Assembly (NCBI GenBank): GCA_030673205.1
Contig: DAOVJP010000050.1
Coordinates: 1 to 8,061, forward strand
DNA from: Thermoplasmata archaeon
GTDB lineage: Archaea > Thermoplasmatota > Thermoplasmata > JAGHBH01
DNA: 8,061 nucleotides
Reading direction: 5' to 3'
Both the position numbers and the translations under genes were made by a program. The notes beneath the pieces were generated by a model, which worked only from the letters and a program-made list of their open reading frames with translations, did not search any database and was not told the DNA's origin. Numbering within the stretch: the first letter of the stretch is position 1; each line of letters begins with the position of its first letter. Below, in pieces: positions 5,542-8,061 of this stretch.

Positions 5542-6200
5542 TACGCCTTTCCCTTTTGTAGTTGAGAGAGGATACCTTCTCTCCTCTCATACTCTATGAT
5601 GGCCAATACCTTCGAATGTTTGGGTGCGAGGGCCACGAGGGAGGAGGCGATGTGTTCCTCCCTAGCCTTCTCGACGAATAGGACACCTTTGTTCTTGGAT
5701 AGGAGGGCTTCCCATGCCTTGGCATATTCCTCCGGGGAGGAGGCGATGATCTCCTTCTTCATCAGCTTCTTGGCTATGCCTCCTCTTCTCCACAGTTCGA
5801 ACACCGATACCTTATCACAGAAGAGTTTGGAGAATGTATCCTCGTCCATATCGAGGCCTATCATGCCCATCTTCTCTTTCTTTCCATCTGCGATGGCCGA
5901 AACATATTCGGGGGGAGGAAGGTTTGCCTCTCCAAACCTTCTCAGACCCTGGAGGTATAGGATGTCCTCGGTGGATAGTGGAATATCTTTCTTGTTCCCA
6001 TCCCACTCCGTAAGAGCCTCTATTGCTTCGTCTGCGATAGGGAGGGCTATGATATCCGGCCGTTCTTCACGTATGCATGTTCCAACGGCCCCTATGTTGC
6101 TTTCCAGTCCTTTTACAAGAGATAGCAGAACGATCTCAGTCGTCCCTATTCTCAAACGGTCCATGTGTGCGGACAGCCAATCTGCGCTGGGGTGTGTCAT
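5541..6200 (-). CDS. Small TraB-like protein, apparently without metal ligands
   Basis: A 219-residue soluble protein I do not recognise with certainty. Two segments resemble the TraB/PrgY (Tiki-related) fold. The first, residues 17-62, starts RIGTTEIV and runs to EERPDIIALPI, like the family's GTAHVS followed by ERPDVVAVEL. The second, residues 183-214, starts HIASSLVAL and runs to KVLAIIEYERREGI, like the family's MA...KVVAVVGAGHVPGI. In that alignment the first GxxH becomes GTTE, the conserved Glu after the PD becomes Pro54, and the second GxxH becomes EYER, so all expected metal-binding residues are gone. There is no signal peptide or membrane segment; the C-terminal membrane region of typical archaeal TraB proteins is absent. 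The ATG overlaps the TGA of the COG1395 regulator (ATGA), so the two are co-translated. It ends in TAG. Coding is secure; the family is inference, and a lineage-specific hypothetical protein is the alternative. Confidence 0.85.
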   Translation of the reverse strand: MTHPSADWLSAHMDRLRIGTTEIVLLSLVKGLESNIGAVGTCIREERPDIIALPIADEAIEALTEWDGNKKDIPLSTEDILYLQGLRRFGEANLPPPEYVSAIADGKKEKMGMIGLDMDEDTFSKLFCDKVSVFELWRRGGIAKKLMKKEIIASSPEEYAKAWEALLSKNKGVLFVEKAREEHIASSLVALAPKHSKVLAIIEYERREGILSQLQKGKA

Positions 6201-7147
6201 TCCTTCGATCTCTCCCTAACAAGTTCCAGGAGTTCTTCCATGCTGTCCTGGCACAGTATCTCTTTGACCCCCACAAGGGGAGTGCCATCTATATCGCTTT
6301 TCCTGAGCCGTTTGTCGACCACGATAAGCGATCTCTTCTCCACGATCTCGGACACATTCCCTATGACCTTCGCCTTCTTGATCAGAGTTCGGTCGTATCG
6401 TCCCATCCCGGTCAATAGGATATCCACTCTCTCCTCCAACAGCGTTTCGAAGGGGGATCGGGCGGTGGATACGATATGACAGCCACTTGCCATGAGATGA
6501 GCGAAGGCCTCACGATAGAAACGCTCCATGGATGAGAGCATGTCCCTGTGTTTATCCGTGTCTATGTCGTAATCCGAGCGCAGAGGGCTAACAGCTCTTA
6601 TGAGAGGAAAATCCAGGAATTCCTCGATCCTCATGGCCACATCCACCAGGGTCCCTCTCTGCCCTTCTTCATATAGCTGGATGGACCTGCGGGAAACACC
6701 TGCAATGGAAGCCAATTCCCCGAGGCTTATGTCTCTCTCCTCTCTTAATTCTCTGAGAAGAGCGCCATCCAGGTGTACACAGTATCCTCCGGGGGCGGCA
6801 AAGATTATGGGGGGGACTTCCTCCACCAAATACTGGAACAGGGTGGGGGGGGTGAGCAGTGGTATATCGAAACGGGAGTACACCACCTCGTCCTCCAGGG
6901 GGCCAGCTCCGCTGTGAAGCCCCACTAACATGGGAGTGCCATCGAGTATCTTGGAGAGGAGTTTGAGCTCTTCTGCGTTCTCATCGCTGAAGGTATCCAC
7001 GTTGCTGACTATTTTCAGGAACAGCAGCAGGGCGTCCCTCCTGGCTACAAGGTCGAAGCATACGCTCCTGAGGTTGTGTTCGTCGGAGACCTTGAACCCG
7101 GAGCGCATCAGTGTTTCTCTTATCTCCTGTGTTATCTCCTTTCTCAT
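6197..7147 (-). CDS. Archaeal XRE-type HTH transcriptional regulator, COG1395 family
   Basis: A 316-residue DNA-binding protein resembling the archaeal family annotated as putative HTH-type transcriptional regulatory proteins (COG1395). Residues 1-115 form an alpha/beta domain whose FDLVARRD followed by LLLFLKIVSN looks like the core of a PD-(D/E)XK-type nuclease fold. Residues about 128-182 are a cro/C1-type helix-turn-helix: LREERDISLGELASIAGVS then RRSIQLYEEG. The rest is a C-terminal alpha/beta domain with SPFETLLEERVDILLTG and SLIVVDKR. Its target is unknown. The open frame extends one codon further to a TTG at 7150, but the ATG at 7147 sits about 27 bases from the centre of a TATA box, so the message is probably leaderless and starts at this ATG. 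It overlaps the TraB-like gene by four bases, giving a two-gene operon, and lies just downstream of the repeat cluster at 7199-7284, which could be its own operator. Confidence 0.9.
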   Translation of the reverse strand: MRKEITQEIRETLMRSGFKVSDEHNLRSVCFDLVARRDALLLFLKIVSNVDTFSDENAEELKLLSKILDGTPMLVGLHSGAGPLEDEVVYSRFDIPLLTPPTLFQYLVEEVPPIIFAAPGGYCVHLDGALLRELREERDISLGELASIAGVSRRSIQLYEEGQRGTLVDVAMRIEEFLDFPLIRAVSPLRSDYDIDTDKHRDMLSSMERFYREAFAHLMASGCHIVSTARSPFETLLEERVDILLTGMGRYDRTLIKKAKVIGNVSEIVEKRSLIVVDKRLRKSDIDGTPLVGVKEILCQDSMEELLELVRERSKE

Positions 7148-7169
7148 CAAAGAGATTATGTTGGTTGTT

Positions 7170-7177
7170 CTATATAT
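7170..7177 (-). promoter_or_regulatory. TATA box of the leaderless regulator operon
   Basis: On the minus strand this reads ATATATAG, preceded by GCAAACG as a possible BRE. Its centre is about 26-27 bases from the A of the ATG at 7147, the normal archaeal TATA-to-start distance. Transcription would begin at or within a few bases of the start codon, and no Shine-Dalgarno sequence is visible. A 10-bp palindrome, TCCTCGAGGA (7191-7200), lies just upstream of the promoter. Confidence 0.65.
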
Positions 7178-7198
7178 CGTTTGCTCAAGTTCCTCGAG

Positions 7199-7284
7199 GA
7201 TGTGGGGTGTGCAGACCTGAGAGATGTGGGGTGTGCAGACCTGAGAGATGTGGGGTGTGGTCCGTAGGTCTGTATCACCCCATC
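7199..7284. repeat. 24-bp tandem repeat (2.5 copies) plus inverted copy
   Basis: A 24-bp unit containing GATGTGGGGTGTG and CAGACCTGAGA occurs exactly at 7199-7222 and 7223-7246, with a 13-base partial copy at 7247-7259. An imperfect inverted copy follows: AGGTCTG (7266-7272) and CACCCCATC (7276-7284), which covers the permease stop codon (7277-7275). The second unit can therefore fold back on it: GATGtGGGGTG (7223-7233) with CACCCCATC, and CAGACCT (7236-7242) with AGGTCTG. Read on the minus strand this is a potential hairpin at the permease 3' end whose distal arm has been tandemly duplicated. It is also 50-110 bases upstream of the regulator promoter, suitable for an operator array. Confidence 0.8.
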
Positions 7285-7982
7285 AATTCCTTCAATTTGT
7301 CCTTCGATCCCTCGCTGCAAACCTTGCACCCGTCCCAGGCAGCTTCCCCGTTGCAGAGGGCTCCGGCGAACTTGGAGCCGTTGTCGTATCCGCATGAGCC
7401 ACAGTTGTACCCGGGTAGAAGATTCATCACCTCCTCCTTCCTCTCGTCATCCGACCGGGAGGCGCCCAGCACCTCTTCGCGGGTGACGAACCGCTCCGTT
7501 GCGAGGCCTATTATTATTATCCCAGGTATGGTGAGCATATATCGGGCGGCCATGAACTGGACCCCGAGGAACTTTGCTTCCACTATGAGCATTGGCACTT
7601 TGACCACGGCCCAGGCGCTTAATATTATTACGACATTGGACACGCTCGCTCCTTTCCTGAGAAGGCTCTGTGTTATAGGAAAGGCGGCGTATATGGGTCC
7701 TGCGGACACAGAACCGGTCAGGACCGAGGCGGCCTTGCCTTTGACCCCGGAACCTTTGCCGAAATGTTTCATTATCGTCTCTCTTGAGACCCAGACATCT
7801 ATCAGCCCCGTTATTATGAACACTGCGGGAAGTATCTCTATCATCTCCTTCAGGTATACCCATGTTCCCTGGACTCCCTTCACGAAGAGGTTCACGTCCA
7901 CCAAGAGGACTATGAGGTATGCTATGCCAGCTACTATCAGTATCTTTTTCTTCTTCAGCTGCTCCTTCATATCTCCGTTCAT
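7275..7982 (-). CDS. DUF318/ArsP-like permease subunit with cysteine-rich C-terminal tail
   Basis: A 235-residue membrane protein of the predicted-permease family COG0701 (DUF318, related to the arsenical permease ArsP); the substrate cannot be told from sequence. Five hydrophobic segments are visible at about 13-35, 45-65, 84-108, 113-134 and 147-163. The third contains the family hallmark GSVSAGPIYAAFPI (90-103) followed by LLRKGAS (107-113). The soluble tail from about 188 begins LPGYNCGSCGY and has cysteines at 194, 197, 210, 219 and 222. It resembles the 4Fe-4S domain of RnfB/corrinoid proteins but lacks the usual third Cys of CGYPTC (here CGYDNG). This suggests a redox- or metal-sensing appendage. 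The ATG overlaps the stop of the preceding membrane-protein gene (ATGA), with GGGGGTG (7988-7994) as ribosome-binding site. At this length it is probably one half of a two-gene permease. Confidence 0.88.
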   Translation of the reverse strand: MNGDMKEQLKKKKILIVAGIAYLIVLLVDVNLFVKGVQGTWVYLKEMIEILPAVFIITGLIDVWVSRETIMKHFGKGSGVKGKAASVLTGSVSAGPIYAAFPITQSLLRKGASVSNVVIILSAWAVVKVPMLIVEAKFLGVQFMAARYMLTIPGIIIIGLATERFVTREEVLGASRSDDERKEEVMNLLPGYNCGSCGYDNGSKFAGALCNGEAAWDGCKVCSEGSKDKLKELMG

Positions 7983-8061
7983 AGCAGCACCCCCATGCCA
8001 AGGGCGACCGCTATTGCCACTATGAAGCTCATGGTGTTGCGTACCAGTGTGAAGCGTTTGC
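7979..8061 (-). CDS. C-terminal end of a membrane protein, probably the partner permease half
   Basis: Only the last 26 codons are inside the window; the frame enters at the edge (two spare bases) and ends with TGA at 7981-7979. The peptide starts KRFTLVRNTMSF and ends in a hydrophobic helix, IVAIAVALGMGVLL, with nothing after it, so the protein ends in a membrane segment. The ATGA overlap with the next gene implies translational coupling and tight co-expression. Since DUF318/ArsP-like permeases consist of two homologous halves, and archaea often encode them separately, this is likely the N-terminal-half protein; that is inference from context. Confidence 0.7.
   Translation of the reverse strand, partial: KRFTLVRNTMSFIVAIAVALGMGVLL

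Noticed and set aside
7148..7150. TTG as the start of the COG1395 regulator
   Set aside because: The adjacent ATG at 7147 is at the ideal distance from the TATA box for a leaderless message and is the commoner start codon.
7199..7259. CRISPR array
   Set aside because: The repeats are directly adjacent with no spacers, only 2.5 copies are present, and no cas genes are nearby.
7111..8025. A 304-codon plus-strand open frame
   Set aside because: It runs antisense across the permease gene and the repeat cluster; its translation is low-complexity with no family features, whereas the minus strand encodes clear membrane segments and the DUF318 motif.

Overview
The window looks archaeal. The evidence is an archaeal-type S-adenosylmethionine synthetase, an FtsZ of the archaeal FtsZ1-like kind, an archaea-specific COG1395-type HTH regulator, TATA-box-like promoters about 25-30 nt before starts (one apparently leaderless), and a tRNA-Gly gene with no encoded CCA. 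The gene set fits a euryarchaeote; an FtsZ-bearing Thermoplasmatota lineage such as Methanomassiliicoccales is a guess only. Coding density is high except for two intergenic stretches.

Layout. Bases 1-2338 (minus) are a 3'-truncated valyl-tRNA synthetase gene, open without stops from its start to the window edge. It diverges from ftsZ (2634-3707, plus); the roughly 300-base gap between them is a pyrimidine-rich tract followed by an AT-rich ftsZ promoter carrying a perfect inverted repeat. A tRNA-Gly(GCC) gene follows (3834-3906). The next 387 bases have no protein gene but hold several perfect or near-perfect inverted repeats and a tRNA-like fragment sharing 12 bp with the tRNA T arm. metK follows at 4294-5490 (plus).

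The rest is on the minus strand and converges on metK, with a strong GC-rich hairpin between the two stops. In transcription order it holds: the last 26 codons of a membrane protein (window edge to 7979); a DUF318/ArsP-like permease with a cysteine-rich, Fe-S-like C-terminal tail (7982-7275), overlapping the preceding gene by ATGA; a repeat cluster (two and a half direct copies of a 24-bp unit plus an inverted copy over the permease stop); a probably leaderless COG1395 regulator (7147-6197); and a small TraB-like protein (6200-5541) translationally coupled to it by ATGA and apparently lacking the family's metal-binding residues.

Functionally, valS, tRNA-Gly, ftsZ and metK are housekeeping genes for translation, division and methyl supply. 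The less ordinary part is 5541-8061: a split permease unit and a regulator/TraB-like pair, separated by a repeat cluster that could be a terminator, an operator array, or both. No complete mobile element, CRISPR array or rRNA was seen.
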